DNA from: Cryptomeria japonica
Taxonomy: Eukaryota; Streptophyta; Pinopsida; Cupressales; Cupressaceae
Reading direction: 5' to 3'
Length of the DNA: 64,000 nt
NCBI RefSeq assembly: GCF_030272615.1
Contig: NC_081405.1
Span: 313,061,735 to 313,125,734 of the forward strand
The notes beneath the pieces are model-generated. The model was not told the origin of the DNA. It did no database searches and saw nothing but the letters and a program-made list of their open reading frames with translations. Each line of letters starts with the position of its first letter. The stretch's first letter is position 1. Shown here piece after piece: positions 10,191 to 21,705 of this stretch. The position numbers were made by a program, and so were the translations under genes.

Positions 10191-12214
10191 CATGCAAAAA
10201 AATTGGGCTATCAAAACTTCGGTGCATAACCTTCACAAACTATGTAAAAGGATATCACAAGTATAGAAGTATTCTTAGAACTAGTTATATAGAAGTTGAA
10301 ATGTTACTTAAACTTAGACTCTCTTCAATTATGAAGACTATTTTATTTAGATAGTTTTCTTGGCTAAAAAAGAAGCTTGATTTTGGCAATTTGATGAAAA
10401 ATATTTGAGTTTTAAAAAAAGAGAAACCTTTTTATTGTGTCATCTAATAGATCAACTTAGGAATGATGAATTTATGAAGAATTCAATCAAGTCATTCATA
10501 ATGTATTAAGGTTTTAATTTGAGAATTTTAAGGTTTTATCATTCATAATGTGGTTTTGAGTCAATGGCATTTAGGCTCATTCCATATTTAGCCTGCTAGG
10601 GCATAAATTTTCTTATAATTTATACAACCAATCAACATGAAACCAACTTCATACGAAAGAGAATTGAATTTACTATTAGATTCCAAAATATGAAGAAACT
10701 TAAGTGGTTACATTAAGAGTTATAATCAATTATTTTGCTGCAACCCTGTCAACAAGGGTTTTATGATAGTTTTGACAAAAACCATTAAAAATTTCTTTAT
10801 AATCCATGGCTAACCTTCAAACCTATCTTGAATTAAAGATAACCCTTCATTATACAACCTCAAATAGGTTATTAGGGGTAGAAGAGAATGGAATATTGGG
10901 ACAAAGAGACAAAAGTCCAGCTATTTGTTAAAAACCCACAAAAGGAGGAAATAAAAATAGATGAAGAGAAGAAAAACCCAATATACTTAGCAGAGCTTCC
11001 AGGTGGGATTGAAAGTAGGAAATGGATATTAGACAATTAGAATAAGTCCAGTAGTCAACAAAAAGTATGCAACTCCACAAAAAGTGAGAAAAATGACCAA
11101 AACTTTCTTGGATAGAGAAATTTTTTGGGCTTTTACAACTTTCAACATATCATAATAGCAAGTGGAATGAAGAGGAATGACACCTAGACAAATTTAACCA
11201 AGGGAGATCCATTTAAAGATTTCTCAAATCTGTTATATATGATGGGCAAAATAAGGCTATATGCACAAGGGGGCATTCAAGAAAAAATTCCAATTGTTAG
11301 ATTGAATCCAAACACACTCTATAACTGATGCGAAATTGAACTATGGAAGATTCAAATGCCTATCACCTTATTTGATTCTAGAAGATTTTTCTATGGATTT
11401 GAGAAAACTTGGAAGTTGAAGTCTATTTTGTAACACCACTTAGATAAATATGTGGACATCATTGCTTCTTATGTCCTGATTCTGGTATAGTAAATAGGGT
11501 TTACTTATTTTTTAATTTGTATACAATACTTTTAGACTTTATCTAACATAATCGATAATTGGAAGACTTTTCAATAACTAGGAACTACAACATTGGGAAA
11601 GTAAAGAAAAAGAGATAAATGAGAACATACTAGTAGGATAACAAGCTCAAATTTATGAGATGTGCACTTTGAAATGAACTTGTCTAGAACCAACTTTACA
11701 AGATTCAAATACACAACCTGCAAGTCCACAAGAATTTATAGGCATGCAAAAATCTACAAGAATTTTGCCATCTCCAATAGTTCGATACCCTCCAAACTAG
11801 CTACTCAATCCTTCGATATCACGTGCTAGACAACCCAATTTTAAACCAGGCCAGGAAAAGATAACAAGATGGTTGATATAAATTAGTTTTTGTTAATTAG
11901 GAAGTCAAGAGTTAAAGGGAGAAGGACACATCGAACCCAACTTGTAGAGAGGCAAAGAAACAAAGGAATTGGTAGAGGCAAAGGAATTGTTAATTCAATC
12001 CGTCACCCGCGGTTTTCAAATGAACCCACGCTTTTCTTTTTTTTTAATAATGCCTATGGTTGTTGGAATTCTGACTAATACAGGATTTGTCGGAAAACAT
12101 CATCAGCATTTCGACGTTATCGGGCACTTTTAAAGAAAAAAAATCAAGTTTGATTACAAAATACCTTGTCCATCCAAAACCTCCATCGAAATTTGAGGCC
12201 AAATGTATTAATGA
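10191..12214. other. No recognisable gene; AT-rich spacer
   Basis: No frame longer than about 60 codons and no domain is recognisable. The ORF at 11890-12078 is basic and low in information and I do not regard it as a gene. The left part may be the 5' side of the CACTA element (promoter or a lost first gene), but nothing proves it. Confidence 0.5.
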
Positions 12215-13071
12215 TATTATCCATAGCAGAATGGAGTTGTAGAAAGAATGAACAAGACACTGATGGAGAAGGTTAGGAGTATATTGAGTGTTTCTAGTCT
12301 AGAAAAATGTTTTGGGTTGAAGTTGTTACCACTGCTTGCTACCTGATTAATAGGTGTCCTACATCAGATCTTGTTGATAAAATGGCTATGGAAGCATGGT
12401 TGGGAGACAAGCCTTCATTGAGACATCTTAGAGTTTTTGGTTGTGAGGAATATGCACATGTGCCAAAGGAGAAATAGACAAAGTTGGAGAACAAGGTTGT
12501 TAAATGTATCTTCATCAGGTACAGTTATGGTATGAAAGGATACAAGCTTTGGGACCCTATTGTATAGAAGGTAATTCATAGTAGAAGTGTTATTTTTAGA
12601 TAAATTAAGTCTCCTTCTATTACATTGCAGACAGAATAGACTAAAAAGGAAGATGTGATTCAATTCCCTTCTACACCTGAAAGAGTTGAATTGAGACCCC
12701 TAGATAGGCAAGTGGTTGAGGAGAGCTCATCTAGCTCTGAATATTTAGAAGAGGAAGAAGAACCTCCAACTTAGCTTGTTCAAAGGTCTACAAGTCATAG
12801 ACAACCACCTGAAAGGTATTCACTTGATGATTGGAGATGTATTTTTTCTTCGAATACTAATGTCGATGAACCAAAATCTGTAGAAGAGGCATTAGGTGTG
12901 AATGATGCAAAATCTTAGAATATTGTTATGGAAGAAGAAATGACAGCTTTGAAAAAGAATGATACATGGGATCTTGTACCATTGCTTGAAGGATGGAAAG
13001 TTGTTGGTTGTAAATGGGTGTTCAAGAAAAAGAATTGTTCAGATGGAGGCATTGATAAGTATAAAGTGTGG
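12215..13071 (+). pseudogene. Ty1/copia pol remnant, integrase C-terminus to start of reverse transcriptase
   Basis: From 12227 the frame reads QNGVVERMN, the integrase motif that contains the catalytic Glu in Ty1/copia, then LINRCPTSDLVDKM, HLRVFGCEEYAHVPKE and GYKLWDP. A serine and acidic linker follows, then the start of the reverse transcriptase (EEMTALKKNDTWDLVP, GCKWVFKKK). There are several in-frame stops, mostly TAG. Everything 5' of this (LTR, gag, protease, most of the integrase) is absent, so the copy is 5'-truncated. The frame runs up to 13066 and resumes at 33181 on the far side of element A. Confidence 0.9.
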
Positions 13072-14173
13072 TGATATACTTATAAAGCATTGAGAGGGGT
13101 GGTGAATCAATGACAACAAAAACAATACTACTTTAAACACTAATCGGTAGAGATACTTAACAAGTTTACTAAACACTATGCATGCAATCCAGATTGATAT
13201 TAAAGCACCTACAATAAGTAAAACATCCACCATAACATGTGTTTATACGTGGAAAATCCAAATGGGAAAAACCATGGTGAGATGGGACTCATAAGTTAAC
13301 TATCTGCAGTAATAGTTAACTGACCGGTTAAGGTCTACAAAAGTGCTTTGCTAGGAGCAAATCCTATTAAAGAACCCAAAGCTTTGTTTGGAGCTATACC
13401 TTGTTAAAGGTAGTACCTTGTTAGGAGTAACCTTAATAGAGGATTTCAGAATCTAAACTAATGGATCACCTTGTTAAAGGATTTATAAAATGAAGCTTGT
13501 TAGAGCTTACCCAGTTAGGGGATTTGACTATTGTAGTGATTAAAAAACAATAGATGGTGTGATCTAGAAGTAGCACAACTTGCTTGAATAGATCCTCTTC
13601 TGCTCACTTAAAACTACATCACCAACATATTATGTAATGCCTTCAACAACTTAACACTTCTATCTTGCATCATATCATATATTTAAAATAATTCATCATA
13701 ATGTCATTATATAGACATTAGATTTCATGATGGCTTAGAAATCATATCACAATTTCCTAGGTGCAATGTATTTGGACAATCTAACATAACTCATCACATA
13801 TTAACACCAAATTTGTTGATTAGGGATAACTCATCACACAATCAATGAATACCAGTTGGAACACCGATACTAGTTAAGAGTTAACCACTTTCAATACATA
13901 AACGAATTGTCCTCCAACACTTCTTTGATGGTCTCCGCTGAATCTCCAAGTTGATGTCAAGCCATTCCTATATATACCAGTTGTCTACATGTATCAGTTT
14001 GACATTCTCTAAACCATCATAAATAAACATCCAATACTGGTTGCAATACAAGTAACTTTAGAAGCAATAATGGTTTCTCTAAGATTACAATGACAATGTG
14101 AACATATGTGAGTGTGTGTGTTCCATCAATGACAACACATGAAGTCATTCATTACAATCATCATCAAGTTAAC
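13072..14173 (-). repeat. 3' LTR of element A
   Basis: The 1102-bp LTR is homologous along its length to 32048-33180. The minus-strand 5' terminus has lost the canonical ending (plus strand GTTAACT where the other LTR has GCCAACA), through C-to-T changes and one further substitution. It has the conserved stem GGTTTTTCCCATTTGG with TATGG downstream (complement 13231-13275) seen in all LTRs of the family. Confidence 0.85.
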
Positions 14174-14683
14174 TATCTCCCCCTTTGGCATTGATGGCAA
14201 CACTTAAGAAAATTTTACAACTTTAGAACTAAGTGTGCTTACAAAAATTGTACAACCATATTTCAAATCCCCCTTAACAATACATACAAAATTTTCACAA
14301 CACACATACATATTTCTACTCCCCCTTTGACAACAATGCCAAATTGAAAAGTAAAATATATATATAGCAAAATTTGCATCAAAACTTTACATATACAAAA
14401 AATTAGAAGTCTTTATTAAGGAGTGTTCACTTCAAATTTCAAGAAAATATTACTAAAAGTAAGCTTCATTTGAGAAAAATCATTTTCCCATGTTTCTAGT
14501 AAGGTTTCAGTGATCTCTATGGTGGTCATGACCTATGCAGAAAATTCTTCCATTGCATCAATTGTACTCATCTCTAGAGTAGCTAAAACTGCTTCTGCAT
14601 TCTTATAAGCTTGTTGCCACCTTAGGTATCAATAAATTCTTTAACTCCTTTAGGGATCAAAGTCTCTTTGCCTATTCAAAATG
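14174..14683 (-). pseudogene. Element A: polypurine tracts and the end of ORF2
   Basis: A polypurine tract (minus strand GCCAAAGGGGGAGA) touches the LTR at about 14174-14188, and further GGGGGA tracts lie near 14270 and 14320. From about 14430 to 14683 the minus strand resembles the end of ORF2 of element D (segments around LMQWKNF and STMDVQ), with many stops. The coding remnant is cut at 14683 by element B and resumes at 21199. Confidence 0.55.
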
Positions 14684-15367
14684 TGTTAGGATTCCCAAAG
14701 ATACTAAGAGGGGGGGGGGGTACCGATAAACCAAAAATAATGCAGTAACTAAGAACAATAACAAAAACATGAGAAGAACACCATAACATAGTATTTTAAC
14801 GAGGAAACCCAGTGTTGGAAAAACCTTGGTGGGATTTGTTACTCTTAAAATAGGGGCCTGCACATGCAGGAAGGCCAAGTGCCTAGAGCTCACTGCTCAA
14901 TTACAAAAGAAGTCACACTGACTTACAAAAAAGTATTATACTAATCCAATGTCTTGTACTGCTTTAGATCAGCATCTGCTATGCCAAATTCAGTACCGGT
15001 TTAAGCTCTGCTACAACATAAACCCTTAACCAATATTTTGCATATTAGGTCTAGTTATTTTGCATCCTATCTCACACAATTCCTATTATAAAATGATCTC
15101 ATACATATATGAGTCATATTACAACTCACCATGTCGGCTTACAATAATTTTACAATTAATTACAGAATACATTTTAAACAAAACTGAAGTCGGCCAAGGT
15201 GTCGGTATCCTTCCTTTCATTGCCTGTGTTTTGTATGTCAGTGTAGAGTCTGTTGGTGTTGATGCCGATATCTTTGTCTTGCCAATGTCATATGATTGCA
15301 AGGTTGCCATCAATGACAAAACCTTCAATCACCTACAAATTCTCATTGAAGTGTGCATTTGCCAACA
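14684..15367 (-). repeat. 3' LTR of element B
   Basis: The LTR is 684 bp. Compared with the 5' LTR of the same element it lacks about 65 bp after the G-run at 14707-14720, and it has about 50 bp (around 14850-14903, with CCTGCACATGCAGG) that the 5' LTR lacks. The stem motif GGTTTTTCC plus TGTTATGG is at complement 14781-14830. Confidence 0.9.
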
Positions 15368-15569
15368 ATCTCCCCCTTTGGCATTGATGGCAACACTCAT
15401 GAGAAAAATCAAAAGTGTCCAAAATGATATCCAAAAATAGTCTGCCAAAATTGTCTTACCAAAACTGTGTGCCAAAAAATGTATGCTCCCCCTGAGCAGA
15501 TGACATCCTTTTTTCTAACCATTTTTCTCATCCCACTACTCTCTTTTTGACATCAATGACAAAGGTTGT
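15368..15569 (-). other. Polypurine tracts of element B
   Basis: On the minus strand GCCAAAGGGGGAGAT abuts the LTR (15368-15382), the expected site of plus-strand priming. A second tract CAGGGGGAGC lies at about 15485-15497. Several polypurine tracts before the 3' LTR are a described feature of Sirevirus-type Ty1/copia elements. Confidence 0.8.
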
Positions 15570-18500
15570 CATTCAGTGTCAGTGGAGTCCTGCCTGGATT
15601 CTTGTAACTAGAGGGTTGCAATCTGAAAGATATCTGTCAAAATTAAATTTATACCGTTACTGAATGTTTTGTTGTCATTTAATACCTCTTGAGTTCTCTG
15701 CACTGTACCGGTGAGTATGTGCATTTGCTCTTCTGATATTTTCAGTCCGTGAACCAGAGCCTCGGATATTTCTTTTCTCAAAGAAATAAGGTATTCAAGT
15801 CTTGGACTAAGTCTGCATTTTAAGTCCTTTGCTTTATCCTTTATTCCCTGTTTGTCATTTTCTAACTTCTTGATTTTCTCTTCTTGCTCTGCAATCTTCT
15901 TCTCTAATTCCAAAAATGAATCTGATGCACCTATCGGATTGTCAACAATATTGTTTATCTTATCTTGTGCTTTGTTGATCTCCTTGTCAAGATCCTCTAT
16001 CAAAATATTTGTTTTACAGGTGTCCCTATAGAGTTTCTTTGAGTCAATAATTATTTCTCCAAGTTCCGGTAATAGAGTATCCATTTTCTCCTTGTTATTA
16101 TTTACAATATCCTCAAATAATTTCTCTTTTTCCTTTATCATCCTTTACTTAAATGTATCCTCATTTATTTGATCAATAGTCAGTAAGTTACCAGTGATGA
16201 ACTTAGATAATGTGTCTAGTTGTCCTAAAGAATCCTTATTATCAACTATGCACTTTGGTGCAATCAATTTAGGAATTGGAATTGTATCATCAATAGCCTT
16301 ATAGGCTTGTGCATTGCATTCTATGATCTTCTTTATTAAATCTAACAAGACCTCTATTACATTTGTAGGTCTGAATTCTGCCATAGATGTACCAAATGTT
16401 TGTCCAACAATCTTTATAATATCCATGCTACCAGTTGTGGTAATTACTTTACTTGATTCGACCTCTGGTAGGTCAGTTTATGTTTGCATTTCCACAAACA
16501 AAGGTTTTTGCTTTTCAGTTTGGGTCGGTGGCACTGTGTCTGTCTGAACCTATGCTTCAACCTGTACCTATTTTAGTTTCTCTATCTATGTCTCAGAGGG
16601 TTTCTCTGAGCTTTTAACTATCGATTTCTCAGATGTAATCTTAGTTTGTACCTCTAAACTCTATTTTGTTGGTTCTTTAGATGGTTTTTCTGTTGTATCT
16701 ACCGGTTTCTCTGTGGTATCCTCTACCAATTGCTCTGTCTGTGTAGGTTTTTCTATGTTCATCTCAACCTTTGCAGCCAGTGACTTAGTAGTCACATTTT
16801 TCACCTTATCCTCAGTGGTTTCTCTATCAACCACAACATTAACTTCCTATGTGTCTACATTTACCGTATACAAAATTTCAGAATTAGGATTTGTATCCTC
16901 TACTAGAGTTTCCATACTCTCTGTGGTCGGTTGTCTGTCAATAGTGTCTACCGATGGAGTATCTGAAAGAGGTGGGGGTACATTGTTAGTTATTTTTAGG
17001 CTTGGTGGTCCACCTACCTTACCTTTCCCCTTATCTCTATCCTTTTGATATACTTTGATAGTTTTTGGCCTAAGTAATTCTTCCTCTTTTTCTTTTTCCA
17101 CAAAGAATATATCCCATGCATCTGTTGTTTCCTCAGATACTTCATTTACTCTACCAGCCATTAGTGCTACATGTCGGTGAGCAGTGGAGAATACTATCCA
17201 GTTTGCTTCACTGATTAATTTGTCTATTTCATCAAGTGAGTTAACTGGATTCACTACAAGTAATTTTCCAATCTTAATTTTCTTATCCAGCTCAACAATG
17301 GCTAATCTTCTAGCTTCAAGTCTCCTATATAGATCATTTGGAATTTCATCAACAATTTGCATCATAAATTTCTTGTATATATCTAAGTGTAGAATTACAC
17401 CGCTCTCTATGCTTTCCTTATCATCAGCTGATAGTGTATTGTATATTTTGTTTATGTTCTTCATCTTACCATCCTCTATAATTTCGCTAAGAAGTTTGTC
17501 TAGAGGAGCAATAGTCTGTTTCACCTTCTTCTTCTTAGGAGTCATTTTCTTTGTTGGGGGCCTTACTGCCTGTTGTTTTTGTCTGGTTCTTTTTGGTGTA
17601 GGAGAGGGTACCGGTGAGGGTTTTCTTTTCCTTTCAACCCTTTTAAATACTGTCAGTATATCACTCTCAGAAGAAGTTCCAACCAGTAAAAGATGAGTTT
17701 CATATTGAGGTGCTTCCAACTCACTTTCACTTATACTAGTTTGTCTCAAAACATCTTCCTTGTTTTCCTTTGCCTACTAGTTCCTTTTCTTACAGTTGCT
17801 TTGACTTTCTTAACCCTTTTCCTAGATTGAATAGTATTTTTTATTGTTTCAGCACTACCAAACACTTTCTCTTTCGATTCTTTTGGAGCTTCAAGGAGGG
17901 CTTTTGCATAAGTTTCTATGATGTTGTCATCTATTTCATATCCCATTTCAGTTACCCAAATAGTTCTAGAGATAACTATCTCCATCCAAATTTCATCTTT
18001 CTTGATCACAAAACAGATTTCTTTCTGATACTTATCCACAATAGCTTGTGACAATCTTACTCTAGTTTTCATTTGAGCCTTCAATGCTTGAAAATACTCA
18101 TTTAGGTTTTTCTCCCTATTCTCTCCCATGTTGCTTAGTAAATCTAACAATTGTTTTCCTACCGGGATGTCAAAGCCAAACTCTCTAGCACCAATACCGA
18201 GTACTTGTTTGGTTATGTACAACATCAAATAAACAAGTAAGCTTCCAAATCTGAATGTTCCTTTCTTATCTCCTTTAATTTTTCCCAAATTGTCTACCAG
18301 CTCATCTTTAAGCCATTCACATATATCTATTCTTGCATTATCATTGACCATATCATAGGAACTTTTGATACATAGGCTAGAAACTAAATTTAACCTATTT
18401 GCATATGTAGCCTTATAACCTAAGATCATACTGATAAATATGATATTAATGTCTTTTACATCGTTTACCCTTAAAGACCTTTTATCAAAATGTTGCACCA

Positions 18501-18994
18501 GTTAGGTTTGTCATTGTGTCATTTGAGACCTTCTTTGTTTTGTCAGGTCTGTTAGCGGTGGAAGGTAACCCTGTTACAACTTTTACCGCTTCTTTTGTGA
18601 TTTTATGATATGAGTCCAACCATAAAAATTCACCATGTACTCTGCTTAATACAATCCTTATGATATCCTTGGGAAAATCTGATATACTAAGAATTTCAGT
18701 AAAATCTAGGGTTTCCACTATTTTATGTTCTGGCTTGACATTTCTAGATTCATCACAAATCACAGACTTATACATATTCTTAATCTCATCATCACCTATT
18801 TTCTCACTATGACAATGTATATACATCCTAGGGTCTTCAACATATACTACTCCCTTAGGAATTTGAGAAAATGCACCTATGCTATCATCTTTCTTTGCAA
18901 TTTTGGGAACCAGTTTGAAAACGGGTCTAGGACACTTAATAACCTCAACAACAGTAGGGTTTGCAATAAATTTAGGAGTGGATGAATATGCCAT
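15570..18994 (-). pseudogene. ORF2 of element B: large protein of unknown function
   Basis: It starts at ATG 18994 and runs for about 1140 codons. N-terminal half (18994-17746): an ordered helical region with FSQIPKGVVYVEDPRMYIHC, IIRIVLSRVHGEF, ITKEAVKVVTGLP and FRFGSLLVYLML. C-terminal half (17749-15570): Pro/Ser/Thr-Pro and basic linker (KRTRQKQQ, KKMTPKKKKVK), a second conserved block (STAHRHVALMAGRVNEV), then an acidic and coiled-coil tail (about 16140-15610). The halves are in different frames, with a -1 shift near 17748-17752. Another stop is at 18485. At least six stops in 16440-16850 lie where element C has Gln or a similar residue. No enzyme motif is visible. It is the second of two ORFs in every copy of the family. 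Confidence 0.75.
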
Positions 18995-19299
18995 AGCTAT
19001 AAATACCTCAATCTACCTTAGGGATGAATGCTTTGATGGATTGCTTCACTTCTTCGCTTAGAATGCCTTCACTCAGGAATTTTTGCGCTCTTAGAGATTT
19101 GAATGATCGGTGAATGAAAAAGGAGCCAAAACACTTGCTTTATAATGTTATTTTCTCCAACTACCATATTTAATGCCTTCCAGGTAAGTCACAAGTTAAG
19201 TCATCTGTCGGTATAGAAGTAATTTCAACTTCTCCCCATCAACCGAGGGAATAATAGAAAGTTTTTCATTTTGTTGCTAAATCCCCAAAGGATTTTTCT

Positions 19300-20413
19300 T
19301 CAGTTAGATGAAGAGTCTCCTGCCAGTGGAGTGATACTATGTTCTATCGGTGGAGGAGTATTCCCATCAACATTCAGATCTAACTTTCTGATCCATTGTT
19401 TTGAGAATTCTTGCTTTACCTCTTCAACCTTTTCTTTACCTTTCAAACTAGGACCTTTGTTATTTGTTGGTGATGCCTTTACTTTTACAAAATTTTGCAA
19501 TATGTCCAATTTTGTTATAGGCATAACAAGTCACATTGTTCTTCTGAATAGCTTTCCCATATCCTATGCCAGTATGTGTTATGCATTGGCTAGATAAGTG
19601 TCCAAATCTTCCACAAATATAACATCTTACATTCATTCTGCAATTCTCTGAATTATGACCAACTTTGTTGCATTTAGAACATTGACTGGTGGGTGTATTA
19701 GTATTCTGATAATTTCTAGATCTACACTGATTTTCTCTATGACCATACTTGTTACAGTTAAAGCATTTGCCATTAAATTTGTAAGTAGTAGGTTGTCTTA
19801 CCGGTTTGCTATGATCATGATTGTTTGCAGTACTGGAGCTTTCACCAACTTCAAAGCCAAGGCCATTTGTATCACCATTAGGTTTCTAATTCTTCATCAT
19901 GTCACCAAGTTCTTCTGAACTTTTCTTGAATTTCTCCTTGTTTTGATTTGCAGCAGTCAGTTCATTCTCCAAGATTCCTTTTTGTCTCATGAGTTTAGTT
20001 CTGTCATTTTGTGTGTGCATAATATCTATCTTCAACATATCATTTTCATGACTGAGTCTTGTGTTTTCATTTCCAGCATCATTTAGTCTTCTAACCAATT
20101 CTTTTTCATTCTTCTTTCTATCTTCAATTTCTTTACAGAATCTCATAGTCATATCTTGCATCTCATTCTTTGTTGTACTAATTTCTTGTCTTAGCTTGTT
20201 TACCAAATCATTAAGAGTTTCCTTTTCATTTTCCTCATTCTGCATCTTTTCACAAAGTTCTCTCCTCTTGTTCCTTGCAATAGTAAAATTCTCTTGAAGT
20301 GCTTGAATAATATCCTGAGTAGCTTTCAGATCATCCTCAAGTTTGATATTCTTCACTTTTTCTGCATCATAGTCTGTAAGAGTTGTTTCCAATTGCTTTC
20401 TCAAGTTTTCCAT
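19300..20413 (-). pseudogene. ORF1 of element B: coiled-coil, four zinc-knuckle Gag-like protein
   Basis: ATG 20413 follows the primer-binding site by about 55 bp. Residues 1-180 form a long coiled coil rich in Glu/Lys/Asn heptads. After a stop at 19886 the same frame reads four zinc knuckles in a row: CFNCNKYGHRENQC, CSKCNKVGHNSENC, CYICGRFGHLSSQC and CYAYNKIGHIAKFC, the last having lost one Cys. A one-base shift then leads into the C-terminal tail GKEKVEEVKQEFSKQWIRK, ending at 19300. CCHC knuckles bind RNA in retroviral and retrotransposon Gag proteins, so packaging of the element RNA is the likely role. No capsid domain could be recognised. Confidence 0.8.
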
Positions 20414-20469
20414 CTCTATCGGTGACAAGATCTTCCTCAAGTTGTTAGGCTTCTGAAAATAGAGGACTA

Positions 20470-20484
20470 GGCTCTAATACCAAT
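20470..20484 (-). other. Primer-binding site of element B (initiator Met tRNA type)
   Basis: The minus strand reads TTGGTATTAGAGCC immediately inside the 5' LTR. TGGTATCAGAGC is the standard Ty1/copia site complementary to the 3' end of plant initiator tRNA-Met; this copy has one C-to-T change. Confidence 0.85.
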
Positions 20485-21198
20485 TGTTAGGATTTCCAAA
20501 GATACTGAGAGGGGGGGGGGGTGAATCAGTATCTAACTGGTATATAAATTTACTTGACTTAAAACATGAAAAGCATATTAAAACTATGTACTGGTAAACC
20601 AGAAATAATTCAGTAACTAAGAACAATAACAAAATCATGAGAAGCACACCATAACACAGTAGTTTAACGAGGAAATCCAGTGTAGGAAAAACCTCGATGG
20701 GATTTGTGACCCACAATATTCGCTTACTGGCTTACAAAAGAAGTCACACTAACTTACAAAAATGGATTATACTAATCCAATGTCTTGTACTGCTTCAGAT
20801 CAACATCTGTTATGCCAGATTTAGTACCGGTTTAAGCTCTGCTACAACATAAACCCTTAACCAATATTTTGCATATTAGGTCTACTTATTTCACATCCTA
20901 TCTCACACATTTCCTATTACAAAATGATATCATACATATATGAGTCATATTACAACTCGCCATGTCAGCTTACAATGATTTTATAATTAATTACAAAATA
21001 CATTTTAAACAAAATTTAAGTCAGCCAAGGTGTCGGTATCCTTCCTTTCACCGTCAGTGTTCTATATGCTGATGTAGAGTCTATCGGTGCCAATGCTGGT
21101 ATCTTTGTCTTGTCGGTGTCATATGATTGCAAGATTGCCATCAATGAAAAAACCTTCAATCACCTACAATTTCTCATTGGAGTGTGCATTTACTAACA
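20485..21198 (-). repeat. 5' LTR of element B
   Basis: The LTR is 714 bp. The outer end TACTAACA replaces the usual TGCCAACA. Contains the conserved stem at complement 20649-20700. It differs from the 3' LTR by two indels of about 50-65 bp as well as point changes. Confidence 0.9.
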
Positions 21199-21705
21199 AA
21201 ATCATACATATCTAATTGATTTCGCAAATCATCAACTGATTTTCCAAAAGCTAAGACTGAATCGTGTAAAGTTGTGTAGGCATTACATATCTTTTCAAGT
21301 TCCAGTTATGTCTCATGTCACCTCTTAACTAAATTAGTATGGAAAAATGAAATATTAGATGTATAGGCTAGAATTATGCCTCTTGTTCCAATAGCTTTTC
21401 TCAAAAGATCTTTATTCAGGGATAAACCAATCTTCCCTGTATCAATATCTTTCAGTATGTGTTCACCTCTTTTCTTCCTATAGTTTTTCTCTACCATATT
21501 CTCATCTTCTTCCTCAAGGGACTTGAGTTGGTCAGAGGCATCAGCAACTAACTAGCCAAGTTTGCCAATAGGAGTTGACAAGTTCCCTATAGTAGTCTCT
21601 GCTAGAAGACTGGACAAAATCTCCACTGTAGTTTTGATGGTTTCTGCTTCCTTCCTCTATTCCTTAAGTCTCTTCTTCTGAGCCCTAGATTTCATCACAA
21701 TTACA
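21199..21705 (-). pseudogene. Element A ORF2, middle fragment between elements B and C
   Basis: About 500 bp of element A lie between its two insertions. The minus strand keeps coiled-coil-like coding composition (for example TCCTTCCTCTATTCC on the plus strand, Glu/Lys-rich in complement), but stops and frame changes prevent a confident reading. It is assigned by position: B is bounded by a target duplication on this side and C on the other. Confidence 0.5.

Larger units (their letters stand above)
14684..21198 (-). mobile_element. Element B: pol-less LTR retrotransposon, two-ORF family
   Basis: The element is 6515 bp, bounded by LTRs 14684-15367 and 20485-21198 with TGTTAG...(C)TAACA/CCAACA ends. 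The 5-bp flanks are AAATG (14679-14683) and AAATC (21199-21203), four of five identical. It sits inside ORF2 of element A. From 5' to 3' (right to left) it has LTR, primer-binding site, ORF1 (19300-20413), ORF2 (15570-18994), polypurine tract and LTR. There is no room for and no trace of a pol gene: only about 300 bp separate ORF1 and ORF2. Confidence 0.92.

Noticed and set aside
11890-12078. Small basic ORF
   Set aside because: 62 codons, no domain, non-coding surroundings.
14672-14893. Hydrophobic minus-strand ORFs at LTR ends (14672, 20474, 21657, 26971, 56215, 62903)
   Set aside because: They recur because the LTRs are repeated; each reads across the LTR end with its G-run and starts inside the LTR. 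They have no conserved frame beyond the LTR similarity, so I treat them as by-products.
16314-18051. Plus-strand ORFs opposite ORF2 of elements B and C (16713, 17184, 17770, 23958)
   Set aside because: Shadows of the Lys/Glu-rich minus-strand coding sequence (Ser/Phe/Leu-rich on the other strand).
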